From Azohydromonas australica DSM 1124 (GTDB lineage Bacteria > Pseudomonadota > Gammaproteobacteria > Burkholderiales > Burkholderiaceae_C): a stretch of DNA of 64,000 bases. Where the stretch lies: positions 148,244 through 212,243 of the forward strand of contig NZ_AUMO01000023.1 in NCBI RefSeq assembly GCF_000430725.1, in the 5' to 3' direction. The notes beneath the pieces were generated by a model, which made no database searches, was not told the DNA's origin, and saw only the letters and a program-made list of their open reading frames with translations. The translations under genes and the position numbers were made by a program. Below are positions 21,639-30,182 of this stretch, in pieces (the stretch's first letter is position 1; every line of letters starts with the position of its first letter).

Positions 21639-22937
21639 TCACCGCGCGTCGCCGGCCGGCGATGTGGACGAGCGGCGGGTACCGCCCTTCGGAACCTGTT
21701 CGCAAGGGCCTGGGTCGCGGACGGCGCGCAGACAGCCCGGCCCCAGCTCGCGAACCGACGCCACGCCCAGCAGGCCCATCGCGTCCAGTGCTTCCTGGTG
21801 CAGGATCTGCAGCGCGCGCTGCGCACCGGCCGCGCCGCCTGCGCACAGGCCGTAGAGGACGGCACGGCCGGCCAGCACCGCATCGGCGCCCAGGGCCAGC
21901 GCCTTGAGCAGGTCGGTGCCGCGGCGCAGCCCGCCGGAGACATAGAGCGCCATGCGCTGGCCCACGATGGCGCGGGCCTCGGGCAGCACGTCCAGCGCCG
22001 CCACGCTCCAGTCCAGCTGCCGGCCGCCATGGGTGCTGAGCACGATGCCGTCCACCCCGGCATCCAGCGCCCGCCGTACATCGTCCGGGTGCAGCAGTCC
22101 CTTGAGCAGGAAGGGCTTGCGCCAGCGCTGCCGGATGCGCTCGACCGTGGCCCACGACAGCGAGGCCGGCTGGTGCTCGCGGATCCAGAACGCGGTTTCG
22201 AAGAAGCCGCGCCGGTCCTTGGGCACGAAGTCCACCACGTTGCTGAACGCGGGCAGGCCATGCGCAAGCAGCGTGGAGGCGAGCCAGCGCGGATGCAGCG
22301 CGGCATCGATGGCGCTGGACAGCGACAGCCGGGTCTTCGTTGCCTGGGTGCGGGTGGACCACTCCCGGTTGCCGAAGATCTGGGCGTTCGTGGTCAGCAC
22401 CAGGGCCTCGCAGCCGGCCGCGTCGGCACGCCGCAGCAGTTCCTGCCACACCTCGTCACCGCCGAAGACGTAGAGCTGCCACCAGTGGCGCAGGCCCGGC
22501 ACGCGCGCCACGTCTTCCATCGTGTCGTTGGACATCGTGCTCTGCACGAACGGCACGCCGCACGTGGCAGCGGCCTGGGCCAGCGAGGTGTCGGCATGGT
22601 GGCAAAACAGGCCGTTGAGCCCGGTCGGCGCGACCACGAGCGGCATCGGGGCTTCACGCCCGAGCAGCGCCGTGGCCAGGGTGCGCTGCGACACGTCCAC
22701 GAGTTGCCAGGGCATGAAGCGCCAGTGGCCGTAGGCGCCGCGCTCGCGTGCGAGGCTGGCCTCCTCCTCGGCGCCGCCTTCCAGGTACTCCAGCACGAAC
22801 CGCGGCATCCGCCGGTGCGTGATCGCGCGCAGGTCCTCCACCGCCACCGCGCGCGCCAGGTCCCGGCCCCTGTAGTAGCGGCGTCTAGGGCTGCCGCCGA
22901 GTTGGGCCACAGCGGCGTGGCGCAGCGGGTCGCCCAT
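21639..22937 (-). CDS. FMN-dependent alpha-hydroxy acid dehydrogenase (lactate/mandelate type)
   Basis: 432 residues, TIM-barrel flavoprotein. The active-site motif THGGRQLD is at 302-309 with catalytic His303 and substrate-binding Arg306; Lys279 (FLLKG) contacts the flavin. Typical residues in PLVVAPTGLNGLFCHHAD and VQSTMSNDTMEDV. The strand usually reading TVD is TTN here (LTTNAQIFGNREWSTR). Likely oxidises L-lactate or a related 2-hydroxy acid; the substrate is not decided by sequence. GGAGG lies 10 bases before the ATG. The C-terminal 30 residues are extra and Arg/Ser-rich. Follows a DUF296 gene by 45 bases. Confidence 0.88.
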   Translation of the reverse strand: MGDPLRHAAVAQLGGSPRRRYYRGRDLARAVAVEDLRAITHRRMPRFVLEYLEGGAEEEASLARERGAYGHWRFMPWQLVDVSQRTLATALLGREAPMPLVVAPTGLNGLFCHHADTSLAQAAATCGVPFVQSTMSNDTMEDVARVPGLRHWWQLYVFGGDEVWQELLRRADAAGCEALVLTTNAQIFGNREWSTRTQATKTRLSLSSAIDAALHPRWLASTLLAHGLPAFSNVVDFVPKDRRGFFETAFWIREHQPASLSWATVERIRQRWRKPFLLKGLLHPDDVRRALDAGVDGIVLSTHGGRQLDWSVAALDVLPEARAIVGQRMALYVSGGLRRGTDLLKALALGADAVLAGRAVLYGLCAGGAAGAQRALQILHQEALDAMGLLGVASVRELGPGCLRAVRDPGPCEQVPKGGTRRSSTSPAGDAR

Positions 22938-22982
22938 GGGCGCAGGGCCTCCAGTGCTCCAGCGATTGCGCGCCCCGGGCGC

Positions 22983-23420
22983 TCACTCGTCGGCACGGAT
23001 CAGCGCCAAGCCGCTTTCGGGGTCGCACACGCGCTTGAGGTACGACGGGGAGTCGATCACCAACACCTCCAGCGTCGGCCTGACACGGGCTTCAAGCAGG
23101 TGGCCGCCGACCGTGCTGCCGTCACGGCGGCCCAGCACCACATGGGCATGCAGCTTGGGGCGCCCCGCGTCGAGCGCCACGTCGCCCACGAGGGACAGCA
23201 CCTCGACCTGCTCCTGCACCGGGATGTGCTCATAGTCCTTGCGCTCCCAGTCGAAGTAACCCAGCGTGGCGCGCTCGAACGCGCCGATGGCCGTGATGCG
23301 GCTGGCCTCCAGGCCCTGCTCGACGGCAAACCGCTCCAGCAGGGAGACGACCTCGTCGCCATGTTCGAAGACGAGCGCGAACGTGCGCTCGGGTCCCTCG
23401 TTGATGAGCTTGGCTTGCAT
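22983..23420 (-). CDS. DUF296 (PPC-domain) protein
   Basis: 145 residues covering a single PPC/DUF296 domain: ERTFALVFEHGDEV at the start, AIGAFERATLGYFD in the middle and LHAHVVLGRRDGSTVGGHLLEARV near the end. In plants this domain is joined to AT-hooks; bacterial members are free-standing trimers of unknown role. Key His residues of the putative metal site (LHAHVVLG and GGHL) are present. AAGGACT precedes the ATG. First gene of a likely leftward operon with the FMN dehydrogenase. Confidence 0.86.
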   Translation of the reverse strand: MQAKLINEGPERTFALVFEHGDEVVSLLERFAVEQGLEASRITAIGAFERATLGYFDWERKDYEHIPVQEQVEVLSLVGDVALDAGRPKLHAHVVLGRRDGSTVGGHLLEARVRPTLEVLVIDSPSYLKRVCDPESGLALIRADE

Positions 23421-23663
23421 GGCAGTCCTTCATTGGCACCGAACCTGCCCACGCCGCCTGCCACCGCAGGCGGCGCAGGGCCTCAAGACGCGAGCGCGGC
23501 AAGCGCGATGCCGACGTTCCTGGCACCCCCTGCGAGGCCATTCGCCTCGAAAGCCGGGGCCACCGCAGCCGTGCCGGCGGCGGTACGCGGCCGCGGCGCC
23601 TGCTGCGGCAAGATTTGCACAAATGCAACTGGACCCCTTGGCGCGGGCAAAGGCGCCAGCGCC

Positions 23664-26285
23664 TCAGGCCACCGGCGCCGCCTCCGCCACCACCACGCGG
23701 TTGCGGCCATGCTCCTTGGCCTGGTAGAGCGCCTGGTCGGCGCGGCTCAGCAGCGCCACGGCGTCGGTCTCGCCGGGCGCGAAGGCCGACAGCCCGATGC
23801 TCACCGTCACGGACAGCGGCCCTGCGGGGGTGGGAATGCGCTGCGCCCCCACTTCCTCGCGCAGTGCCTGCGCCAGCACTAGCGCTCCCTCCGGCGTGGT
23901 CTCGGGCAGCAGCACCGCGAACTCCTCGCCGCCCAGACGGCCGATGCGGTCGGTCAGACGCAGCCGCCCGCGCAGCGCGGCGCTGACCTGCACCAGCACC
24001 GCGTCGCCCACGGGATGGCCATAGCGGTCGTTGACACGCTTGAAGTGGTCCAGGTCCAGCATCAGCAGCGCGCCCTCGCGCCCGTGGCGGCGGTAGCGCT
24101 GCAGCGCCTGCACCACCTCTTCCAGGAAGGCGCGCCGGTTGAGCAGCCCGGTGAGCGCATCGGTGGTGGCCAGGCGCTTGAGCTCCTGCTCCTGGCGCTT
24201 GCGCGCGCTGATGTCCTCCATCACGGCGATGAAGTGGCGCGGGTGCCCCTCGTCGTCGGCCAGCGGCGTGACCGTGTGCGCCACGTGGTAGTGCGTGCCG
24301 TCGGGACGGCGGTTGATCATCTCGCCGCGCCAGACCTCGCCGGCCAGGATGGTGCGCCACATCTGCGCGTACGCCTCGGGGCGCTGCTGCCCCGAGCTCA
24401 GCAGCTCCTGCGGGCGGTGCCCCACCAGCTGCGCCAGCGTGTAGCCGCTGAGCCGGCTGAAGGCGGGGTTGGCCCACTCGATCACGGCATGGGCGTCGGT
24501 GATCATCACCGCGTTGTCGGCCGCATCCAGCGCCGCGCCCAGCAGCCGCAGCCGCGCCTCGGAGCGCTTGCGCTCGGTGATGTCCTGGAACACGCCCACG
24601 AAGTGGCGCGGGTTCCCCTCGGCGTCGCGGTCCACGGTGATGGTCAGCCACTCGGTGAAGGTCTCGCCGCTCTTGCGCCGGTTGACGATCTCGCCGGCCC
24701 ACATGCCCTGCGCCAGCAGCTGCGTCCACATCGCCGCGTAGAAGGCGCTGTCGTGCTGCCCCGAGGACAGCAGCGCCGGCGTGCGGCCCAGCACTTCCTC
24801 GCTGGTGTAGCCAGTGATGCGCGTGAAGGCCGGGTTCACCGAGACGATGCGGCTGCTGCCGTCGGTGATGATGATGGCCTCCGCGCTGATGGCGAAGACC
24901 AGGCTGTTGAGGTGCAGCGCCTCGTCGGCGCGGCGCTGCGCCGTGACGTCCAGCTGCAGCACCAGCGCGCAGCGCAGGCCCTCGCGCAGCAGCGGGCGCA
25001 CGAGGATGCGGAACCAGCGCGGCCCCTCCACGCCGCCCACGCGGAAGCTGCCCTCGTACGCGTCGAGTTCCCCGTCCAGGACCGCGGCAATGCCCTCCTC
25101 CAGCCCGCCGCGGCCGTCCTCGGGCTGGAACAGCCCGGCCAGCGCCGCGTAGTGCACGTCCTGCGGCACCCCGGCCGCCAGCACGGCGTCGCGCGCCATG
25201 TCGCGCCAGGCCTGGTTGAGCATCAGCGCCCGGCCGTCGGGGCCGAACAGCGTCACGCTGGCCGGCAGCGCATCGAGCAGCCGCACCTGCTGCTCCACCT
25301 GCTCGGCCTGGCTGCGCATGCGCCGCAGCGTGGCGCCGCGCAGCAGCCCGTAGCCCGTGAGCATCGCCGCGGCGCCCAGCACGATCAGCGGCACCGCGAT
25401 CAGCTCCAGCCGCCGCGCCTCCGTGCGTGCCTGCGACAGCGCCTGCGCCTGCTCCACCCGCACCACCACCGTGAAGGGCCGCGTGCGGTCGCCGCGCCAG
25501 GCCGTGATCCATTCGCCCAGGCCCGCGAGGGGCTGCACCAGCGTGCCCATCTCGGCGCCGTCCTGCCAGCGCCGCACCAGCGCCTGGTTGGCCGTGCGCC
25601 AGACCGGCGACAGCTCCTCGCGCGTGCTCAGCAGCAGCTCGCCGTCCCAGCGCAGCACGTCCACCGCGCCGGGCGCGTCGGCGTCGCGCGCCAGCAGCCG
25701 GTTGAGGAAGAAGTCCGCGTTGAGCGTGGCCACGACGCCCAGGCCCTGCGGCCCGCCACCCAGCACCACGGGCACGAAGCCCAGGTCCGTGCCGGCCAAC
25801 GGGTCACTGCCCAGCGGACGCCCGTCGGCCAGGTCGCGCCCGGCCTGCGCCCGTCCGATGCGCAGCAGCGGCTCGCCGGGATCGGCCTCGGGCAAATAGC
25901 TGCTCAGGTGCACGCGCACGCCCACGTTGGCCGCGTTGGAGCTCGCCATCACCACGCCGCGGCGGTCCAGCAGCGACAGCGAGCGCAGGTGCGGCGCGTC
26001 GAGCAGCACCTGGCGCAGCCGCTGCTCGCGCCCCTGCGCGCCGCTGTCCTGTGCCTCGGCCTGCAGCAGCCCGCGCAGCGACAGCTCCACCGCCGCCAGC
26101 GTCTGGCCGAAGAGGTGGCCGCTGTGGCGCGCCTGCAGCACCGCAAGCTGTCGGTGCGCCAGCACCTGTTCCTGCTCCAGCCGCTCGCCGTGGTAGTGCA
26201 GCGCCCCCAGGGCTCCCAGCGCACCCAGCACGATGGCCACCACGATGGACAAGTCCGCCAGTCGGCTCCACTTCACCACGCGCAT
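23664..26285 (-). CDS. Membrane diguanylate cyclase with periplasmic sensor and three PAS domains
   Basis: 873 residues. First membrane helix about 11-30, a periplasmic Cache-like sensor region (about 35-290), second helix about 293-315. Then three PAS-type domains (about 335-445, 455-575, 580-700; DITERKRSE and DISARKRQE end the last two) and a C-terminal GGDEF domain. The active-site signature is GGEEF (785-789), which is compatible with cyclase activity, and an RxxD inhibitory site (RLTD, 776-779) is present, so product feedback is expected. GGAGAAAGG precedes the ATG. The gene starts 28 bases after a periplasmic solute-binding-protein gene, which may supply the sensed ligand (inference). 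Confidence 0.92.
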   Translation of the reverse strand: MRVVKWSRLADLSIVVAIVLGALGALGALHYHGERLEQEQVLAHRQLAVLQARHSGHLFGQTLAAVELSLRGLLQAEAQDSGAQGREQRLRQVLLDAPHLRSLSLLDRRGVVMASSNAANVGVRVHLSSYLPEADPGEPLLRIGRAQAGRDLADGRPLGSDPLAGTDLGFVPVVLGGGPQGLGVVATLNADFFLNRLLARDADAPGAVDVLRWDGELLLSTREELSPVWRTANQALVRRWQDGAEMGTLVQPLAGLGEWITAWRGDRTRPFTVVVRVEQAQALSQARTEARRLELIAVPLIVLGAAAMLTGYGLLRGATLRRMRSQAEQVEQQVRLLDALPASVTLFGPDGRALMLNQAWRDMARDAVLAAGVPQDVHYAALAGLFQPEDGRGGLEEGIAAVLDGELDAYEGSFRVGGVEGPRWFRILVRPLLREGLRCALVLQLDVTAQRRADEALHLNSLVFAISAEAIIITDGSSRIVSVNPAFTRITGYTSEEVLGRTPALLSSGQHDSAFYAAMWTQLLAQGMWAGEIVNRRKSGETFTEWLTITVDRDAEGNPRHFVGVFQDITERKRSEARLRLLGAALDAADNAVMITDAHAVIEWANPAFSRLSGYTLAQLVGHRPQELLSSGQQRPEAYAQMWRTILAGEVWRGEMINRRPDGTHYHVAHTVTPLADDEGHPRHFIAVMEDISARKRQEQELKRLATTDALTGLLNRRAFLEEVVQALQRYRRHGREGALLMLDLDHFKRVNDRYGHPVGDAVLVQVSAALRGRLRLTDRIGRLGGEEFAVLLPETTPEGALVLAQALREEVGAQRIPTPAGPLSVTVSIGLSAFAPGETDAVALLSRADQALYQAKEHGRNRVVVAEAAPVA

Positions 26286-26313
26286 CGGCAGCCTTTCTCC
26301 GCCCGCACCACGC

Positions 26314-27129
26314 TCAGGGCTCGACGACGATGGGCATCAGCCCATGGCGGCGCGCCGCCGCCGACAGCCGCCCGTCGCGCTTGATGCGGGCCACGAAGCT
26401 CTCCATCTCCTGCCACCAGCGCTCGTCGCCCGGCGCCACGGCCCAGGCGTAGGGCGTCACGTGGTAGGTGGACGTGGGCGCCACCAGCCGCGCCCAGTCG
26501 GTGCTGGACAGCATGCGGCGGCTGTAGGGAAAGTCGGTCATGAACACGTCGGCACGGCCGGACTCGACCTCCTGCTCGCGCGCGTTGGGCGTGTCCAGCA
26601 CCGCCAGCTGCGCCTGGCGCAGCCGCTCGCGCATCACCGGCTCGTGCAGCGTGCCGCGCGCCACCGCCACCACCACGCCGGGACGGTCGATGTCGTCCCA
26701 GGTGCGGATGCGGCGGTTGCTGCGCGTGGTGATGGCGTAGATGTCGCTGGCCAGGTAGGGCGAGGTGAAGCGCAGCTTCTCCTGGCGCGCGGGCGTGATG
26801 CCGATGGCGAACATCGCCACGTCGCAGCGGTCGCCCAGCACGTCCTCGAACAGCTTGGCGAAGCTGCTGTCCACGAAGCGCACCTCCACGCCCAGGTCCT
26901 TGCCCAGCGCCTGCGCCAGGTCGATGTCGATGCCCGCGAGCTGGCGCGTCACCGGATGGCGGTACGAGATGCCGTAGTAGTCGGGCCAGATGCACACACG
27001 CAGCTCGCGCGCCTGGCGGATGCGCTCCAGCCGACCGCCCGGCTCCGCAGCCACAGCAGTGGCGGCACACAGCGCCGGGACCAATGCAAGCGTCAGAGCC
27101 CTTGCAATGCGTCGAAGTGAAAGCGGCAT
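26314..27129 (-). CDS. Family 3 extracellular solute-binding protein
   Basis: 271 residues. Signal peptide (LTLALVPALCAATAVAAEP) and an amino-acid-binding-type periplasmic fold: ELRVCIWPDYYGISYR, GIDIDLAQALGKDLGVEVRFVD, RCDVAMFAIGITPARQEKLRFTSPYL. No transporter permease or ATPase genes are adjacent; the next gene, 28 bases away, encodes a sensory diguanylate cyclase. The ATG at 27129 has GGAG 7 bases upstream; a GTG at 27156 is also in frame but lacks this. It may act as a ligand-binding partner for the cyclase instead of in uptake (inference). Confidence 0.87.
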   Translation of the reverse strand: MPLSLRRIARALTLALVPALCAATAVAAEPGGRLERIRQARELRVCIWPDYYGISYRHPVTRQLAGIDIDLAQALGKDLGVEVRFVDSSFAKLFEDVLGDRCDVAMFAIGITPARQEKLRFTSPYLASDIYAITTRSNRRIRTWDDIDRPGVVVAVARGTLHEPVMRERLRQAQLAVLDTPNAREQEVESGRADVFMTDFPYSRRMLSSTDWARLVAPTSTYHVTPYAWAVAPGDERWWQEMESFVARIKRDGRLSAAARRHGLMPIVVEP

Positions 27130-27246
27130 CAAGGCTCCAGGAACTGCTCGGTACACCCCCTATTTCGGCCGTCCCGGCCGGGTGTTGAGAGCGAGAGCCG
27201 CTTTCTTGTTGCTTTTGCGAGACGTTTTCTTGCGGCCCCGAGCGGA

Positions 27247-28302
27247 TCAGGCCGGCTCGCCCAGGCTCACGCCGATCTCGCGCGCGCAGTCCAGCAGCGG
27301 GTGCTGTGCCGGGATGCTGCGCCGCCCGCGGGCCACGGCCTCCAGGGGCACGCTGGTGAGCTCGCCGCCCTGCAGCGTCACCATGCGGCCGAACTCGCCG
27401 CGGCACACCAGCCGCGCCACCTCGTTGCCGTAGCGCGTGGCCAGCACGCGGTCGAAGGCCGTGGGCGCGCCGCCGCGCTGCACGTGGCCCAGCACCGTGG
27501 CGCGCACCTCGCTGTGCAGCCGCGGCTGCAGCTGCGCCGCCAGCACGTGCGCCACGCCGCCCAGCCGCACCGGCTCGTCACGGCCCTCGATGCGCTCCTG
27601 CACCACCACGTCGCCGCCGCGCGGCCGGGCGCCCTCGGCCACGCAGATCACGGTGAAGCGCTGCCGCGACTCGCGCTCGCGGCACACGGCGGCCACGGCC
27701 TCGATGTCGTAGGGAATCTCGGGCAGCAGGATCACGTCGGCCGCGCCGGCGATGCCGGCCTCCAGCGCGATCCAGCCCGCGTCGCGGCCCATGGTCTCCA
27801 GGATCATCACGCGCCCGTGCGCCTGTCCCGTGGTCTGCAGCCGCTCCAGCGCCTCGGTGGCGATGGACACCGCAGTGTCGAAGCCGAAGCTGCGCTCGCA
27901 GCCCACGATGTCGTTGTCGATGGTCTTGGGCACGCCCACCATCGGCAGCCCGCGCTGCAGGATCGCCTGCGCGATGGCCATGGTGCCGTCGCCGCCCACG
28001 GCCACCACCGCGTCCAGGCCCAGCCCCTGCGCGCTCTCGACCACGCGCTGCGTGCCCTCCTCGCCTTCGAGCAGCGGGTTGCGGCGGTTGCTGGTGCCCA
28101 GGACCGTGCCGCCCAGGTGGATCAGCCCGCTCACCGCGCGCCAGTCGAGCTGGCGCACGCGGCCTTCCTGCAGCCCGGCAAAGCCGTCCTCGATGCCCAC
28201 CACCTGCGCCCCGCACTGGCGGATGAGCGACTTGGTGACGGCGCGGATCACCGCGTTCAGGCCCGGGCCGTCACCGCCTCCGGTCAATACGCCGACTCTC
28301 AT
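27247..28302 (-). CDS. 6-phosphofructokinase, group III (ATP- or PPi-dependent)
   Basis: 351 residues. Phosphorylates fructose 6-phosphate. Phosphoryl-donor motifs: GGDGT (103-107) and PKTIDND (125-131). The Gly in GGDG is the ATP-type residue, while the Lys of PKTIDND is the PPi-type residue (classical ATP enzymes have PGTIDND). This mixed signature marks group III enzymes, which include both ATP- and PPi-users, so the donor stays open. Other sites: MGRDAGW (substrate) and GHVQRGGAP. The ATG at 28302 is preceded by GGAG at 7 bases; the ATG at 28308 would be too close to it. Probably co-transcribed with the small gene 79 bases upstream. Confidence 0.92.
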   Translation of the reverse strand: MRVGVLTGGGDGPGLNAVIRAVTKSLIRQCGAQVVGIEDGFAGLQEGRVRQLDWRAVSGLIHLGGTVLGTSNRRNPLLEGEEGTQRVVESAQGLGLDAVVAVGGDGTMAIAQAILQRGLPMVGVPKTIDNDIVGCERSFGFDTAVSIATEALERLQTTGQAHGRVMILETMGRDAGWIALEAGIAGAADVILLPEIPYDIEAVAAVCRERESRQRFTVICVAEGARPRGGDVVVQERIEGRDEPVRLGGVAHVLAAQLQPRLHSEVRATVLGHVQRGGAPTAFDRVLATRYGNEVARLVCRGEFGRMVTLQGGELTSVPLEAVARGRRSIPAQHPLLDCAREIGVSLGEPA

Positions 28303-28381
28303 GCACATGCTCCGTTGGATTCACAACCCCGGAGTGTGCAGTCGGCGCAGCGCGCCTCGGCGCCGTACCGCGCCGCGCCCT

Positions 28382-28693
28382 TCAAGCCGCGTCGGCCAGC
28401 GCCCAGGCGGCGCGCTCGAAGCCGTCGTCGCCGGGACCGTCGGTCTCCAGGTCCAGGCCCAGCCAGGAGGTCTTGTCCTCGATGCACTCGCCCTCGTCGA
28501 GCGCGGGCTCGCCCGGGGCGTCCATGTCCGCCAGGGCCAGCGCCAGCGTGCCGAACGGGCCGAATTCCTGGTGGCCGTTGACGTCGATCCAGTGCCAGCC
28601 GTCCGGCCGTTCGAACACGCGCAACAGGCGCTCGTCGCCCAGCTCGCGCAGCGAAGGCTGCTCCAGCATCTCAAGGTCCCGCATCGTGCCCAT
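28382..28693 (-). CDS. Hypothetical protein, about 103 residues
   Basis: No family recognised. Acidic soluble protein: MRDLEMLEQPSLRELGDERL, then GWHWIDVNGHQEFGPFGTLALALADM and a strongly acidic C-terminus. Start uncertain: an ATG at 28738 is in frame, but the promoter predicted upstream puts the transcript start near that base, so ATG 28693 or 28684 is preferred. Lies upstream of the phosphofructokinase gene on the same strand. Confidence 0.65.
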   Translation of the reverse strand: MGTMRDLEMLEQPSLRELGDERLLRVFERPDGWHWIDVNGHQEFGPFGTLALALADMDAPGEPALDEGECIEDKTSWLGLDLETDGPGDDGFERAAWALADAA

Positions 28694-28744
28694 GGTGTCC
28701 GGCGCCCTGGCGCCGCTCTCCGTTCTCGCTGATGTCACGCCCCC

Positions 28745-28785
28745 ACTCTAGAAAGGCCCGGCCCGCGCGGATTGACCTCGCGCAA
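28745..28785 (-). promoter_or_regulatory. FNR/Anr-type promoter (one mismatch) of the small gene and phosphofructokinase
   Basis: TTGACCTCGCGCAA (28772-28785) has the TTGA-N6-TCAA layout with one mismatch (GCAA). Reading leftward, a -10-like TAGAGT lies at 28745-28750, which places the transcript start about 41 bases from the centre of the site, the class II FNR distance. Confidence 0.4.
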
Positions 28786-28855
28786 GGTGCCGCATGCCAT
28801 CCGTCACGCCCGCGGCCGCTTCGTGCATCCGGTCGCGATCCCGCGCCGTTCGGCG

Positions 28856-30064
28856 TCACGACACCTTGCGCCGCTGCACCCGCTGCCCGTCGCGCACCGC
28901 GCTGGAGGGGTACACCACCACCTCCTGCCCCGGCTTGAGCCCGCTCCTGACCCAGGCCTGCGCGCCGTTGCGCGCGGCCACCTCCACCGGCTGCAGCCGT
29001 GCGCGCCCGCCGTCCAGGCGGTACACCGCCATCGCCTCGCCGTCCTCCACCGGGAACACCGCGCCCACCGGCACCTGCACCGCGCCTTCCACCGACAGGG
29101 TGACGATGCGCACGCCCACGCGGTAGGCGTCGCCCAGCGCGCGCCAGGCGGCAGGGTCGCCAGCCAGGTCGATGAGCACGCGCACGCGCTGCTCCTCCAC
29201 GCCCAGCGCCGACACCTTGGTGAAGGCCGCGGGCTCCACCAGCCGCACCCGGCCTTCGAGCGCGCCCGCGCCGCCCCAGCGCTCGACCAGCACCCGGCTG
29301 CCCGGCACGGCCTTGAGCGCGTCGGTGGTCAGCAGCTCCGCCACCACTTCCAGCTGCGCCGTGTCGCCCAGCTCCAGCAGCGGCGTGCCCACCGCCACCG
29401 CGCCTTCGCTCTGCTGCGCCACGCGCAGCACGCGCGCGGCCACGGGCGAGCGCAGCACGAAGGCGCGTCCCTGCGCCGCGGCCGGGCCGCGCTGCACGGT
29501 GCTCAGCGCCGCGCGCGCCTGCTCCACGTCGTGCCAGGCCACGCGGCCGTCCTGCTCCGCGGCCTCCAGGTCGCGCTGCGCGGCCAGCACCGCGAGCTGG
29601 TCGTTGTCGAAGCGCGACAGCGACACGAAGCCCTGGCGCACCAGTTCGCCGCTGCGCGCGGCCTCGGTGCGAGCCTGCTGCAGGCCCACCTGCGCGCGCG
29701 CCACGCGCGCCGCGGCGCGCTCGCGCCCGGCCAGCGCCATCTCCAGCCGCGCCTGCTGCTCGCGCAGCGTGCGCTCGTCCTGCAGCACCGGCAGCACCGG
29801 CGTGAGCAGCGCCACCGGGTCGCCGGGCTGCACCGCGTCACCCTCGCGCAGCGCGATGCGCTGCAGCACGCCGGCCAGCGGCGCGCTCACCACGTAGCGG
29901 TCGCGCACGCGGGTCTTGCCCTCCTCCTCGATCACGGCCTCGAAGGTGCCCTGCGTCACCGCCGCGGTCTCCACCGGCACCGGGCGCGGCGCGAAGGCCC
30001 AGCCCAGCAGCGCCACGGCCAGCACCGCGCCGACGGCGGCGAAGGCCCAGGTCTTTCGCTTCAT
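28856..30064 (-). CDS. HlyD/RND-type periplasmic adaptor of an ABC efflux system
   Basis: 402 residues. One N-terminal membrane anchor ([20 protein letters not shown]), a biotinyl-lipoyl-like half-motif around [31 protein letters not shown], a long alpha-helical hairpin (about 95-190, rich in Ala, Arg, Glu), the second half-motif [30 protein letters not shown], a beta-barrel and a membrane-proximal domain. This is the MacA/DevB-type adaptor that links an inner-membrane ABC transporter to an outer-membrane channel. AAGGAGG precedes ATG 30064. No outer-membrane channel gene is in the window. Follows the permease gene after a repeat element. Confidence 0.9.
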   Translation of the reverse strand: MKRKTWAFAAVGAVLAVALLGWAFAPRPVPVETAAVTQGTFEAVIEEEGKTRVRDRYVVSAPLAGVLQRIALREGDAVQPGDPVALLTPVLPVLQDERTLREQQARLEMALAGRERAAARVARAQVGLQQARTEAARSGELVRQGFVSLSRFDNDQLAVLAAQRDLEAAEQDGRVAWHDVEQARAALSTVQRGPAAAQGRAFVLRSPVAARVLRVAQQSEGAVAVGTPLLELGDTAQLEVVAELLTTDALKAVPGSRVLVERWGGAGALEGRVRLVEPAAFTKVSALGVEEQRVRVLIDLAGDPAAWRALGDAYRVGVRIVTLSVEGAVQVPVGAVFPVEDGEAMAVYRLDGGRARLQPVEVAARNGAQAWVRSGLKPGQEVVVYPSSAVRDGQRVQRRKVS

Positions 30065-30078
30065 CTCGCCTCCTTGCC

Positions 30079-30151
30079 CGTTCGCCCTGAGCCTGTCGAA
30101 GGGCCTGCAGCCCGGCATGGCCGGCAGGCTTCGACAAGCTCAACCCGAACG
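30079..30151. repeat. REP-like palindromic repeat
   Basis: Imperfect inverted repeat between the permease and adaptor genes. Left arm CGTTCGCCCTGAGCCTGTCG, right arm CGACAAGCTCAACCCGAACG, with a GC-rich centre that can pair (GCCTGC/GCAGG). The TTCGCCCTGAGC...CTGTCGAAGG core is common as a dispersed extragenic repeat in high-G+C proteobacteria. Only one copy is seen here. Confidence 0.7.
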
Positions 30152-30182
30152 GAGATCTGGATGGGAAAGGTGCCAGGTCGCA

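Noticed and set aside
23615..23628. Palindrome TTGCA-CAAA-TGCAA, resembling an FNR-type site
   Set aside because: No -10-like element at the required distance toward the DUF296 gene; TTGC half-sites differ from TTGA.
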